Below, piece after piece: positions 34,975-44,305 of a stretch of DNA of 64,000 bases (position 1 is the first letter of the stretch; each line of letters opens with the position of its first letter). The notes under the pieces are model-generated. The model was not told the origin of the DNA. It did no database searches and saw only the letters and a list, made by a program, of their open reading frames with translations. Origin of the DNA: Parachlamydiales bacterium (GTDB lineage: Bacteria > Chlamydiota > Chlamydiia > Chlamydiales > Parachlamydiaceae); the NCBI GenBank assembly GCA_020051075.1, contig JAGVJP010000011.1, positions 26,522-90,521 of the forward strand, written 5' to 3'. Made by a program: the position numbers and the translations under genes.

Positions 34975-35763
34975 TTAGGAAGACGACCGTTGATCTAATT
35001 GAGCCAAGATCTCAAACGCTTCAGCAGCTGAGATTGTTCCACTGCATTCCGTTTCGCAGCTGATTTCCCGATCACGAGAACCAGCAAAAGCATTTGAGAA
35101 CGATAAAGAGTAGTTTTCTGGCTGATAGAACAACACGTTGTCTGCAGCAGAGCTTCTTCTGTCATGATAACTTGATGATGGATATGCTTCCCGATCGATT
35201 GGATTAAATCCTTGGATATAAACATGAAGTCGATAGATTGAAGGGGTAACAACACTGACAGATGGATTCTGAGCATATGTTGAATGGTTATAACCATCTG
35301 TTTGAACAGTGATTGGATGTTCTTTTTTCGTCGATATCCCTCGAGCGATAAAAACTTTCCTGCCATCCTTCGTTTCCCCTTGATAGAATGGCTCGGTTAA
35401 ATCGTTCCATTTCAATCGCTTAATTGCATCACAAATCGATTCGTTTCCTTGATTAATTCTGATGCGAGGATGTTCTCCCTTAAACAACTCAACGAGAGGA
35501 TCTTTGCGGCAATTCGAGAGAATGATTTTCGCGAGCATCAAAATCCCAACAATGAGTAGAGGCTTCCGTAAGACAGAAGATCTAAATACCGCCTGCGCTA
35601 ATCCCATCAAGGCTAAAACGACAATGCTCCGTATCGCCACAGCTTTTCCATGCAATAGAGTGGTGTAATTGTTTTTAGGAAACCATTCGAATTTAGGGTA
35701 ATTTGAATGAAGGTGAGTGAGAGGACGATTAGAAAAATTAAGATAATTTTGTTGTTGAATCAT
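34975..35763 (-). CDS. Inc-like membrane-hairpin protein A
   Basis: The product has 262 residues. Two close hydrophobic helices lie at about residues 42-62 (IRSIVVLALMGLAQAVF) and 70-86 (LLIVGILMLAKIILS), then a long polar domain with KDPLVELF, RKVFIARG and near the end FEILAQLD. This is a homologue of the next gene upstream (36108-36986). AAGGA is well spaced before the ATG. The bilobed hairpin is the hallmark of chlamydial inclusion-membrane proteins; type III secretion is inferred. No known domain is seen in the polar part. Confidence 0.65.
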   Translation of the reverse strand: MIQQQNYLNFSNRPLTHLHSNYPKFEWFPKNNYTTLLHGKAVAIRSIVVLALMGLAQAVFRSSVLRKPLLIVGILMLAKIILSNCRKDPLVELFKGEHPRIRINQGNESICDAIKRLKWNDLTEPFYQGETKDGRKVFIARGISTKKEHPITVQTDGYNHSTYAQNPSVSVVTPSIYRLHVYIQGFNPIDREAYPSSSYHDRRSSAADNVLFYQPENYSLSFSNAFAGSRDREISCETECSGTISAAEAFEILAQLDQRSSS

Positions 35764-35910
35764 AGATAATCCTTTATTGGGTTATTTTATAGTTAAAAAT
35801 GAGAGGATAGCATGCATACAAATTGCTGTCTAATAAATTTCGTGCTCAATGTATCTTATCATAATCCTTCCCTTTTTCTCCTCTTTGCGCCAAATCACAT
35901 GTGCTTGTCA

Positions 35911-36080
35911 ACAGTGTTCTCCGAAAAAGCGGAAGAGGGCTTCCGCACTCCAAACGCTTCGCGAAAACAGAGAAAAAATTGAATACATGAAGCCTTGGAA
36001 CAGGCGTCTCCAAGATTACTCAATGGCTTCGCGAAGCGTTTGGAGTGCGGAAGTCCTCTTCCGCTTTCTCGGAGAACACT
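35911..36080. repeat. Inverted repeat with 53-55 bp arms
   Basis: The left arm (35911-35965) contains GTTCTCCG...AAGCGGAAGA, GGGCTTCCGCACTCCAAACG, CTTCGCGAA. The right arm (36028-36080) is its near-perfect reverse complement. The 62-base centre is unique. The gap 35764-36107 holds no gene. It lies between two paralogous genes, and could have helped their duplication or inserted later. Confidence 0.75.
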
Positions 36081-36107
36081 ATTGGCAAGGATCTGTAGGC
36101 ATAGCTG

Positions 36108-36986
36108 TTATTGCAATTGAGCGAAGATCTCAAATGCATCGGCGCTTGAAATTGTACCGCTGAACTTAGTTTCACAATTAGCAGTTGATACGACTGAACA
36201 TTCAGGATTGACAAAGGAATGCCCAGCGCGTCTCGGAGAAAAAGTATTTCCTTGAAAGGGGGAAAAAACCGCATGAAGCCGTTCCTCAGTTCTCGCAAAC
36301 ATCTTTGCTTCAGGACCATTACCAAACTTATGGCTAAGACCTACGGTATCGCTTGGGCTAAACCTTTCAATATAAACTCTTAAACGGCTGCTTGGGAATG
36401 GGATGTCTGTAGCTCTAGGTTTCTGTTTTTTGGTGAATCGAACACCTGTGGTCGTACGCTCCAGCTGTTGAGGATCTGTGGTCACTCCTCTGATGATGAA
36501 GACATTTCTTCCATCCAACGTTGTCGTTCGATAAAGCGGCTGGTCTAGATCTTCCCACCGTAAGCCTCTAATCGCACTGCAAATGGATTGGTCTACCCCT
36601 TGTCTAAGATCGAGTTGCGGTAATTGGTTCAACCGAGTCTCAAGAGACTGCTGATTAGTGGAATTAGCAGATGAGTTTCTTGTAGGAAGATGCTTGCAGA
36701 AGAATTCGACGAGAGGATCTTTAGCGATGAGATGGGTATAGACTGTCTTCAAAGAAAAAAGGACGCCTACAACAGCGACAAAGCGACGTAAACGCGGATA
36801 TGATTTGAGCAGAAGCATCGCTAAACCTGTCAAAGCTAATGCCACAACAGTACGGATCATCACAACATTTTTTGGCAATCGTGTGGAAAACTGTTGATCA
36901 AACGCATATGACCACTGAAAATTTGGGTATTGCGCTTGAAGTTGTTGGGGAGTTGCGCCGCTAAAAGTGAGGTGTGCAGGAGTCAT
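36108..36986 (-). CDS. Inc-like membrane-hairpin protein B
   Basis: The product has 292 residues. The hairpin is IRTVVALALTGLAMLLL (about 45-61) and VAVVGVLFSLKTVYTH (about 69-84), with the loop LRRF between. The polar domain shares KDPLVEFF, SAIRGLRWEDL, GRNVFIIRG and GTISSADAFEIFAQLQ with protein A. It is 30 residues longer, mainly through a Ser/Asn-rich insert near residue 100. AAGGA lies before the ATG. It is a tandem paralog of protein A, probably with the same type of host-facing role (inferred). Confidence 0.65.
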   Translation of the reverse strand: MTPAHLTFSGATPQQLQAQYPNFQWSYAFDQQFSTRLPKNVVMIRTVVALALTGLAMLLLKSYPRLRRFVAVVGVLFSLKTVYTHLIAKDPLVEFFCKHLPTRNSSANSTNQQSLETRLNQLPQLDLRQGVDQSICSAIRGLRWEDLDQPLYRTTTLDGRNVFIIRGVTTDPQQLERTTTGVRFTKKQKPRATDIPFPSSRLRVYIERFSPSDTVGLSHKFGNGPEAKMFARTEERLHAVFSPFQGNTFSPRRAGHSFVNPECSVVSTANCETKFSGTISSADAFEIFAQLQ

Positions 36987-37091
36987 ATAACAATCCTTAT
37001 TGTATTATAGGTTAAACAAAAAGATTCATAAAACGATAAAAAGTGATTATAGCATTCGATATAAAGCTTGTCTAGATTTAAAAGTAACCAC

Positions 37092-38048
37092 TTATTGCTC
37101 TAGCAATTGGTCTAACATATGATCTTGCGCCGCTCTAGCATACTGCTCTAGCATACGATCTAGCGCAGCCCGATCACCCTGTTCGCAGTCCGCACCAAAA
37201 TCGATGACCAATGCACGAGTACGCAGTAGTCTACCAAAATGACAATCACCCTTAGAATATTCATGAGCAACAAAGCTATCAGGGAACCTAATCAAATTTT
37301 GCACTGCTGTCAAACCATCCGAATCAATCGCATTAATGTCAAAGCCATAATTGACCAGCTGTTGAATCGCCTCTTTGCTTCCGGCCATCGTCCAAAGTCT
37401 CACTTGCTCGTTTGGAGAAAAATCTTCTACTTTAACTAAACGCCTTTGTAAAACATAAGTTAAGTAAACTGGAGACGATCGACTGACTATTTCTTCAAAG
37501 CCAGACCAACCTCCAAATTGTCTTCCATGATATAATCTACAACGAGGATTTCCGGGGTTTGAGGATCTGGCTCTTAAATTGATTCCATGATCTATCAGCA
37601 ATTGAAGCGTCTCAATATCCATGTTGTCACTAACAACACCAATCCCTCTTTCACTAAATTTATTGAGATCTGCGTGAGAGTCTATTAGTCTTCTAACCAA
37701 TGTAGGATCCCTAGTAATATGACCCCACCTAATATGCTCCATCACCTCATTCGATGGCTGCTCATCTGACATATACTGACGAAACGCGTTCTCATCGATA
37801 GCCTTATCTGCTCGCCTAGTTTCAATTTTCTCTGTTAACAGAGCTGCCGCTATAAATAAGATACCAGTTAAAACAACAAGCACTTTTTTCAGTGTAGTCG
37901 GACGATGGATCAATGCAAAGGCAGAAGCCACTAAGGCTGCTAATGCAATCCTCACGATTTTAACATAACGACTCTGAATCAACTTTTCATCTCGGCTAAG
38001 CAAACCCGCCCGAATAGCTGGTGCCCAAAATGATCGACTAATTTCCAT
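37092..38048 (-). CDS. Inc-like membrane hairpin fused to ankyrin repeats
   Basis: The product has 318 residues. The N-terminal hairpin (IVRIALAALVASAFALI at about 30-46, and VLVVLTGILFIAAALL at about 54-69) closely resembles the hairpins of the two downstream genes. The polar part is different: ankyrin repeats such as DIETLQLLIDHGINLRA and SKEAIQQLVNYGFDINAIDS. GGAG lies five bases before the ATG. I infer a membrane-anchored adaptor with ankyrin domains on the host-cytosol side. The last 20 residues have a repeated heptad-like LEQYARA/LDQLLEQ pattern. Confidence 0.7.
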   Translation of the reverse strand: MEISRSFWAPAIRAGLLSRDEKLIQSRYVKIVRIALAALVASAFALIHRPTTLKKVLVVLTGILFIAAALLTEKIETRRADKAIDENAFRQYMSDEQPSNEVMEHIRWGHITRDPTLVRRLIDSHADLNKFSERGIGVVSDNMDIETLQLLIDHGINLRARSSNPGNPRCRLYHGRQFGGWSGFEEIVSRSSPVYLTYVLQRRLVKVEDFSPNEQVRLWTMAGSKEAIQQLVNYGFDINAIDSDGLTAVQNLIRFPDSFVAHEYSKGDCHFGRLLRTRALVIDFGADCEQGDRAALDRMLEQYARAAQDHMLDQLLEQ

Positions 38049-38173
38049 GATAACTCCAAAAAATAAATAAAATCTAATTTTATAGATTAATTAGATTCCG
38101 TCAACAATAAAAACTTACCTGTTAAAATAAATAAATATTAAAAGAGACTATAATAAACTATTCAAGTAGGTAG

Positions 38174-38209
38174 ATGGACTGTATGGACTATATGGACTGT
38201 ATGGACATG
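38174..38209. repeat. Four tandem 9-bp ATGGAC repeats
   Basis: Units are ATGGACTGT, ATGGACTAT, ATGGACTGT and ATGGACATG. ATGGAC units also flank the palindrome at 22.6 kb, so this is a further dispersed family. The remaining bases of the gap 38049-38340 are AT-rich and show no gene. Confidence 0.7.
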
Positions 38210-38340
38210 AGAGAAACATGAGATAGTTACGCAGCCTTGCAGGAATTGCTGTGCAATGAAACGATTTTGTTGAAAAATAAAGAAAAAAAGGAATAAACTC
38301 TACTCTTTTGATGTGTCATTACAAAATTTTAGGATCTTGC

Positions 38341-41300
38341 ATGAGCCTTTTTTTTTCAAAATTGTTTCGACTCTTCGTCGTAGTCTCTTTTTTAGCCCTT
38401 GCTGCCGTCTATTTTCTCCCCTCCATCGCCAACACTGAATGGGGTCGTCAGCGCATCGTCAACCTGATCAACCGCTCCATTCCAGGTAACATTGAAATCC
38501 GCCGGTTGGAATTAAACTGGGGCAAAGGACAGGTGATCGAAGGGCTGTTACTGAAAGATCCAGAAGGACACTCGATCTTAGAAATCGACAAGTTCTCTAC
38601 CGACGCCACCTTGATTCAGCTGATCAGAAAAGAAACGCATCTTGGCTTCACCCAAGTCCAAGAGCTCAATGCCGCCGTCATCACCGATGAACATGGCCTG
38701 ACCAACATCCAACGGGCATTGGGGATCAGCCCCAGTCCAGATACCCCACGGCTTGTTCCCTCGACGATATTGCTGTCCGACGTCAACGCCGACCTCTATC
38801 TATTTTCTGAAAACCGCCCTCTTTCTGCTGTGATCAATGGACGAACCAAACAGGACAACTTAGCGGGATCGTTCGAAGTCAACATCGCTCTGAATGGGTT
38901 GAATGGCAAAGACTGGGACTCCCTTGTGGCAGATGCCTACCACTATCTCAGCATCGAAGGAAGCAAAGAAGCGCGCATACAAGGACGTATCGTCAACTTC
39001 CCCGTCGACCTCATCGACCGGATCGCTGCGTTGAAGAAACCGGAATTAAATGGTTTTTTCCATGCGCTATTAGGCGACAGACTTGACCTTTCCATCGATA
39101 AAGAGCCAAGTACAGAGGGCTTAGCCTTCAACTTGACAGTGCAGTCTCCCTTCATGGAAGGGGGGATGAAAGGGTTGATCAACGATGAGGCATTCAACCT
39201 CATGCAGCCTGCCACGCTGCATTTTACACTGAATCCTGAAGCCATCAACTCCTATCTTTCCAAGTCAGTTGAACTGCTGACTGAAGCCCATTTGAACCTG
39301 TTCATCGAGGAGTTTTCTGTCCCGTTGGCAATCTTTGAACACCACCAGAAAGACAATAACTGCCTATTTGGGTTAAAAGGAAAAGCTGAATTCAGCGATA
39401 CTGATCTTGAAGTGGCCTCAATAGGAAAAGTGACGATCGATGGGATCAAAGCCGCAATCGAATCGTCTCAATGTCAACCTACTATCCAATTCGACGTCAA
39501 AGGCTATGCACAATATGCACGGCAACCGTTTGAATTCACCTTAGCTTCAAAGCTGAAGAAGCCGAAGTCCCTATCAAAATTTTTCGTCGAAGTCATAGAG
39601 AATCCGCAGGCGTCTTTTAGCGTTGTGCATTTGCCGTTGAAACTGCTTCCCTTTCTTGACAGCCAACCCTCTGTGATTCGAGCCATCGGCGCCTATGCTG
39701 ATATCAAAGCAGCCGTTGATCAGTCTCATCAGGGCGATTTACTCTTGAATCTGCAGCTAGAAACGCCTCTAGCAAGTCTTGAGAAGACACAACTGTCGAT
39801 ACACCCGACAACCCATCTACTGTCTCTGGTCAATCCGACAACGATTCGATGGAAAGGCTTAAACAACTGTACAGACACTTCTGACTCTGTAGGCGCATCG
39901 CCTTGCGCTGTCGATGTCGGGATCACTGCCTTCAAAATCCCTCTTAACATTTCTGATGCAGGGAAGCATCTTCTCAACGTTTCTGTTAAACAGGTCAAGC
40001 TGCCAAACATCATCGAAAGCCATTTCTTTCAATTTGACGATTTTAATGTTAAGATTGAGGGGCAGTCACTTGAGGAACTAGAATGCCAAACTCAAGGGAA
40101 GATAATGCTGTTACAAGACAATGGGAACCCTTCTCCGTTCTTGCGAGAGCCTCTGCAGCTTACGCAACAGTCAACATGGAAAGTTGATGAGCGTGGTGGA
40201 GTGAAAATGTCTGCTGGAAAACTGCTGTTAAAAAACAGTTTCAGTAAAATCCAATTGAATGGACGTTATAGCTACGAAAAAGGATTAGTCTTATCAGAGC
40301 CAGCACTGGCCAGCTATAACATCACACCTGAAGTTTTTTCCCTATTGCAAAAGCAACTGGCCGGAACAAACTTTATTCTGCAGAAAGATGCAAACCTCAA
40401 ATTAGAGATCGATGCTGCGACAATCGGTTTTAAGTCAAACACATCCCCTCTTGCCCAATTGAGGGCTAAAGGAGCTTTGGCTATCGATCAGTTGTCGTTT
40501 CAAAATGGGTTTAATTCCGATCCAACACTCAATCAGATTGCCCTGCCCTGGACCATTGATGGAGAGCTCAACGCTGCCAACATCAATTTAACTGCCCTTG
40601 CGTCCCCATCTCCTCAAGAAAAACCCGGCAAGCTATCAGTGCACATCGAACTCGAACGCTGGTTGAATGGAGAGGGAAATTTTGATTTAAGCCATTCGAA
40701 AGCAGAAATCCAAGCCGATATCACCAATTTGTCTACCTCGGCATCGAGCGTGATGCTCACTTCTTACAATTTAACCCCACTCCTTGGCCCTGTCCTAGAT
40801 GTGACCCTGCAGACATTATTCGATCTAGACCACGAAGTCCCTGGCTATTGGACGATGAATCTGGATAGCTCTAAATTTCATGCGAGCGCCCGCTTTAAAA
40901 TCGCTGATGAGCTGACCTTGTATGACCCTGTTAAACCAATTAATTTCAGATGGACCCTCTCTCCGAAGGGTTTCGAGCACTTAAAATACCTTCTCAGTTG
41001 GGATGAAGATAGAGAATTAGATTCATCTGCAACGTTGACAGGCAATGTCACAGACATCCAAATTCCTCTGAAGGACCCTTCGGACTGGATAAAACGCTCT
41101 TTCTTTGATATGAACTTCCATACTGATGATATTGTTTGGAAAGGGTATAGGGACTTCCCAATCCGTCTTGAAGGGCACATCTCAACAGAAAAGCTCAACG
41201 ATTCTCTCGATGCGGAAGTACAAGTACATACGACGTCAGCGCCTCCTTCTACAATTAAAGGAAAAATATGGGAGCTATTAACCCCATCCGGCACATTGAA

Positions 41301-42237
41301 AAATTGGAAAGAAATGCATCTGGATCTTTTGCTGAAATCAAAACATCTTAGTCCATCCTTTTTGCAGGCACTGCTATTTCTTAGCGATAAAACAAAATTA
41401 CAGCTTAAAGCTATCCTTGGAGACCTCTTCGCCATCAGAGGGGAATTGCACTTAGAGAAGCTCTCTGGTCCAACAAGTTTATCGATCAATGGTTCTAAAG
41501 GGACGGCCAACTTGGAGGGGAACATTGCCAGTGGAGTGCTCACACTAAACTCCCCTCTTCGCTGTGCCATCACGATGACTCCATTGCTCAGCCAAGTGTT
41601 ATTTTCCAACAACCTGCCTCTTTTAAATTCGGGGATATCAGGAGAGCACCCGATCGAAATCACCATCGACCCTGATAAATTCAGCTTGCCGTTGATTCCT
41701 TTTGAGATCAATAAACTCTCAATCAATAAAGGGGTATTGAACCTTGGCAAAATGTTATTTAAGAACGAAGGGTCGATGCAGTCTGTATTGAATCTCATCT
41801 CTCCTATCAGAGAACAGCAATTTTCTATCTGGTTCACCCCCATCTACTTCCGTGCATCAAATGGCCTCGTCTCTTTTGAGCGGTTAGATATGCTCATTGC
41901 AAATACTTATTCGTTGGCGAGCTGGGGCACAGTCAATTACATAAAAGACCAAGCCGACATCTTTTTGGGGATCCCTGCGCAGACGCTTGATCAGGTTTTT
42001 GGAATCAGTGGGCTTGACAGCCAATACCTTCTGCAAGTGCCTCTGCGAGTGAGAAACAGAAAAGTTGATATTGACAGCAAGAAATTGGCTGCCCAAATTA
42101 CAGCGTTAGTGGCACAGAAAAAACTTGGCTCAAAAAAAGATCTGTTAGGCGGGGTATTGAATCTGGTGATGCCAGATCTTCAGGGAACTTCTCCACAACC
42201 GACAACAACCCCCTTTCCCTGGACCACACAACAATGA
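38341..42237 (+). CDS. Large AsmA-like envelope protein
   Basis: The product has about 1,298 residues from the ATG at 38341, which follows TTAGGA. A single N-terminal membrane segment lies at about residues 8-26 (FRLFVVVSFLALAAVYFL), then a very long beta-rich region. NRSIPGNIEIRRLELNWGKG is the typical AsmA N-terminal pattern, and a TamB/AsmA-like C-terminal block appears at about 1,120-1,260 (LGKMLFKNEG...FERLDMLIAN). It is probably anchored in the inner membrane and spans the periplasm as a lipid-transfer or assembly bridge. The assignment to AsmA rather than TamB is tentative. A Pro/Thr-rich tail ends the protein. Confidence 0.65.
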   Translation: MSLFFSKLFRLFVVVSFLALAAVYFLPSIANTEWGRQRIVNLINRSIPGNIEIRRLELNWGKGQVIEGLLLKDPEGHSILEIDKFSTDATLIQLIRKETHLGFTQVQELNAAVITDEHGLTNIQRALGISPSPDTPRLVPSTILLSDVNADLYLFSENRPLSAVINGRTKQDNLAGSFEVNIALNGLNGKDWDSLVADAYHYLSIEGSKEARIQGRIVNFPVDLIDRIAALKKPELNGFFHALLGDRLDLSIDKEPSTEGLAFNLTVQSPFMEGGMKGLINDEAFNLMQPATLHFTLNPEAINSYLSKSVELLTEAHLNLFIEEFSVPLAIFEHHQKDNNCLFGLKGKAEFSDTDLEVASIGKVTIDGIKAAIESSQCQPTIQFDVKGYAQYARQPFEFTLASKLKKPKSLSKFFVEVIENPQASFSVVHLPLKLLPFLDSQPSVIRAIGAYADIKAAVDQSHQGDLLLNLQLETPLASLEKTQLSIHPTTHLLSLVNPTTIRWKGLNNCTDTSDSVGASPCAVDVGITAFKIPLNISDAGKHLLNVSVKQVKLPNIIESHFFQFDDFNVKIEGQSLEELECQTQGKIMLLQDNGNPSPFLREPLQLTQQSTWKVDERGGVKMSAGKLLLKNSFSKIQLNGRYSYEKGLVLSEPALASYNITPEVFSLLQKQLAGTNFILQKDANLKLEIDAATIGFKSNTSPLAQLRAKGALAIDQLSFQNGFNSDPTLNQIALPWTIDGELNAANINLTALASPSPQEKPGKLSVHIELERWLNGEGNFDLSHSKAEIQADITNLSTSASSVMLTSYNLTPLLGPVLDVTLQTLFDLDHEVPGYWTMNLDSSKFHASARFKIADELTLYDPVKPINFRWTLSPKGFEHLKYLLSWDEDRELDSSATLTGNVTDIQIPLKDPSDWIKRSFFDMNFHTDDIVWKGYRDFPIRLEGHISTEKLNDSLDAEVQVHTTSAPPSTIKGKIWELLTPSGTLKNWKEMHLDLLLKSKHLSPSFLQALLFLSDKTKLQLKAILGDLFAIRGELHLEKLSGPTSLSINGSKGTANLEGNIASGVLTLNSPLRCAITMTPLLSQVLFSNNLPLLNSGISGEHPIEITIDPDKFSLPLIPFEINKLSINKGVLNLGKMLFKNEGSMQSVLNLISPIREQQFSIWFTPIYFRASNGLVSFERLDMLIANTYSLASWGTVNYIKDQADIFLGIPAQTLDQVFGISGLDSQYLLQVPLRVRNRKVDIDSKKLAAQITALVAQKKLGSKKDLLGGVLNLVMPDLQGTSPQPTTTPFPWTTQQ

Positions 42238-42239
42238 TA

Positions 42240-42530
42240 ATCAAGATAAACAAAGATAGGCAGGATAAACAAAAAAAACAGGATAGGCAGGATCGCTTCG
42301 CGGCAGGATAGGCAGGATAAAAAAACAGGATAGGTAGGATAGGAAAGACAATAAAAGTATGAATAAGATCCAGTAGACTTCTCTTTTCTATTATCGTCTA
42401 TTTCCTTCTTATCCTTCCCATCCTACCTATCCTGTTTTTTTATCCTGCCTATCCTGCCGCGAAGCGATCTTGCCTATCCTGCTATGTCGCTTTTGTCTAT
42501 CCTGTGTTGTCCATCCTGTCTATCTTGTTG
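42240..42530. repeat. Family A inverted repeat before xseA
   Basis: The left arm (about 42254-42350) has AACAGGATAGGCAGGATCGC, TTCGCGGCAGGATAGGCAGG and a further ACAGGATAGGTAGGATAGG unit. The right arm (about 42410-42508) mirrors it. It fills the whole 300-base gap and ends about 25 bases before the ribosome-binding site of xseA, so xseA transcripts may start within or read through it. Confidence 0.85.
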
Positions 42531-42543
42531 CTAAGGAGTGCCT

Positions 42544-44061
42544 ATGCCTGAACTGACTGCATCGTCCCCGCCGCCTCTGACTGTTTCAGAGTTAACGCAA
42601 GCCATTAAACTCCACCTGGAATCAAAATTCCTCTTTATTCATCTTCAAGGGGAGATGAGCAACATCAAATTTCAGACTTCAGGCCATCTTTACTTCACCC
42701 TTAAAGATTCACAAGCACAAATTGCAGCGGTGATGTTTAAAATGGATCTCTCTAAAGTGAAAACACTCCCCAAAGATGGAGACCATGTCATCGTCAGAGG
42801 AGAGATCAATGTCTATCCCCCAAAAGGAAATTACCAAATTATCGTGAGAGAACTCTCTTATGCTGGGATAGGCGAACTCCTGCAAAAACTCGAACTGCTG
42901 AAGATAAAACTTCATCAGATGGGATGGTTTAAGGCTGCGAGAAAAAAACCTCTCCCCCGCTTTCCCAAACGCATTGGCGTTGTCACCAGCCCTACTGGCG
43001 CTGTGATTAAAGACATTCTCCATGTATTAAGCCGCCGTCACTCAGGATTTCACCTCATCCTGAATCCGGTCAAAGTTCAGGGGGAAGGAGCTGCCGCTGA
43101 AATCGCTCAAGCAATCCGGCAGTTGAACCAGTTCAACCTTGTCGATGTCATGATCATCGGGCGTGGAGGAGGGAGCTTAGAAGACCTATGGGCTTTCAAC
43201 GAAGAAATCGTTGCCGAAGCGATCCACCAAAGCAACATCCCCGTCATCAGCGCTGTGGGGCATGAAACCGATCATTGTATTGCGGACTATGTCGCTGATG
43301 TCCGAGCGCCAACCCCCTCCGCTGCAGCAGAGATCGTTATGGCCGAACAAAATCAGCAAATTGAATATCTCAACGTTGCCCGCAAGAGGATTCAACAACA
43401 TCTCCACCTCCTCGTCAAACAATACCGCTATCGGTTTGAAGGGATCGTGAAACAGACGCCTTTTTCCAACCCATTGGTCATCGTTGAAAGGCGGATGCAG
43501 CAACTAGACGGCTACCGTAACGATATCGACCACGCGACCGAGCGTCTGCTGCTGAAAGCAAGGCACCAATTAGAAAGCCGATCGCATCAGATGCAGTCGC
43601 TTAAACCCATCAACCAAATTGCTCATTTAAAGCAAAATCTTTCTCGAGCTGACAAAGACTTAGAGGAGCGGCTGCGCCAAAGACTGCAGCAAATGAGGAT
43701 GAACCTCTCCCGCAAACAAGAGCAGTTGGACCAACTTTGGCAAAGGCAGCAAGAGCGGAGGCGGCATCTGTTTGATCAACGGAGGCTACAGGAAGTTTTG
43801 CAACAAAAAATCTCTTACCTCATTGAAAAATCCCGCCACAGGCTTTCTGCTATGGCTGAGATATTATTCGCGCTAGACCCCACGACGACCTTGAAAAAAG
43901 GGTACAGTATTCTATTTGCTGAAAAAGATCGATCGGTTATAAATACAGTCCTTAAATTAACATCTGGCCAGCAAGCGAGGCTTCTTCTCTCCGATGGGGA
44001 AGCGCTTGTAACAATTAATGAAGTATACCCAAAAAATGAAATCTCAAAACGAAACAAATGA
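42544..44061 (+). CDS. xseA: Exodeoxyribonuclease VII large subunit
   Basis: The product has 505 residues from the ATG at 42544; AAGGAG is five bases upstream, so the GTG two codons earlier is rejected. The N-terminal OB fold has [20 protein letters not shown]. The catalytic region has [14 protein letters not shown] and [16 protein letters not shown]. Long coiled-coils follow (residues of about 300-430). The C-terminus GYSIL is typical. It degrades single-stranded DNA in both directions with XseB. The frame of xseB begins inside its 3' end, so both are made from one message. Confidence 0.97.
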   Translation: MPELTASSPPPLTVSELTQAIKLHLESKFLFIHLQGEMSNIKFQTSGHLYFTLKDSQAQIAAVMFKMDLSKVKTLPKDGDHVIVRGEINVYPPKGNYQIIVRELSYAGIGELLQKLELLKIKLHQMGWFKAARKKPLPRFPKRIGVVTSPTGAVIKDILHVLSRRHSGFHLILNPVKVQGEGAAAEIAQAIRQLNQFNLVDVMIIGRGGGSLEDLWAFNEEIVAEAIHQSNIPVISAVGHETDHCIADYVADVRAPTPSAAAEIVMAEQNQQIEYLNVARKRIQQHLHLLVKQYRYRFEGIVKQTPFSNPLVIVERRMQQLDGYRNDIDHATERLLLKARHQLESRSHQMQSLKPINQIAHLKQNLSRADKDLEERLRQRLQQMRMNLSRKQEQLDQLWQRQQERRRHLFDQRRLQEVLQQKISYLIEKSRHRLSAMAEILFALDPTTTLKKGYSILFAEKDRSVINTVLKLTSGQQARLLLSDGEALVTINEVYPKNEISKRNK

Positions 44062-44305
44062 AGCAATCTCTTTCGAAGCAGCTTTTGGCCGGCTTGAGGA
44101 GATTCTGGAAAAGTTGAGTTCAACAGCCATCAGCTTAGACGATTCGCTAAAATTATATGAAGAGGCTGATCGCCTGATTGTTTTATGCAATAAGCGGTTG
44201 ACTGATGCTGAGCGGAAGATCGAAGTATTAGTGAAAAATCGGACCGGAGAACTGGCTGTTGACGCTGAAGGAAAACCTCTAACACAAGACTTTAATGCCT
44301 TATAA
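44036..44305 (+). CDS. xseB: Exodeoxyribonuclease VII small subunit
   Basis: The product has about 89 residues. [17 protein letters not shown] and [20 protein letters not shown] are the conserved three-helix signature of XseB. An alternative ATG at 44018 adds six residues; neither ATG has a clear ribosome-binding site, and the start is inside xseA, so translation is probably coupled. The C-terminal 25 residues are longer than usual. It overlaps the dxs start by 11 bases. Confidence 0.93.
   Translation: MKSQNETNEAISFEAAFGRLEEILEKLSSTAISLDDSLKLYEEADRLIVLCNKRLTDAERKIEVLVKNRTGELAVDAEGKPLTQDFNAL

Noticed and set aside
40878..41843. 321-residue minus-strand ORF inside the AsmA-like gene
   Set aside because: Antisense shadow of a well-supported gene; the peptide has no family features or ribosome-binding site.
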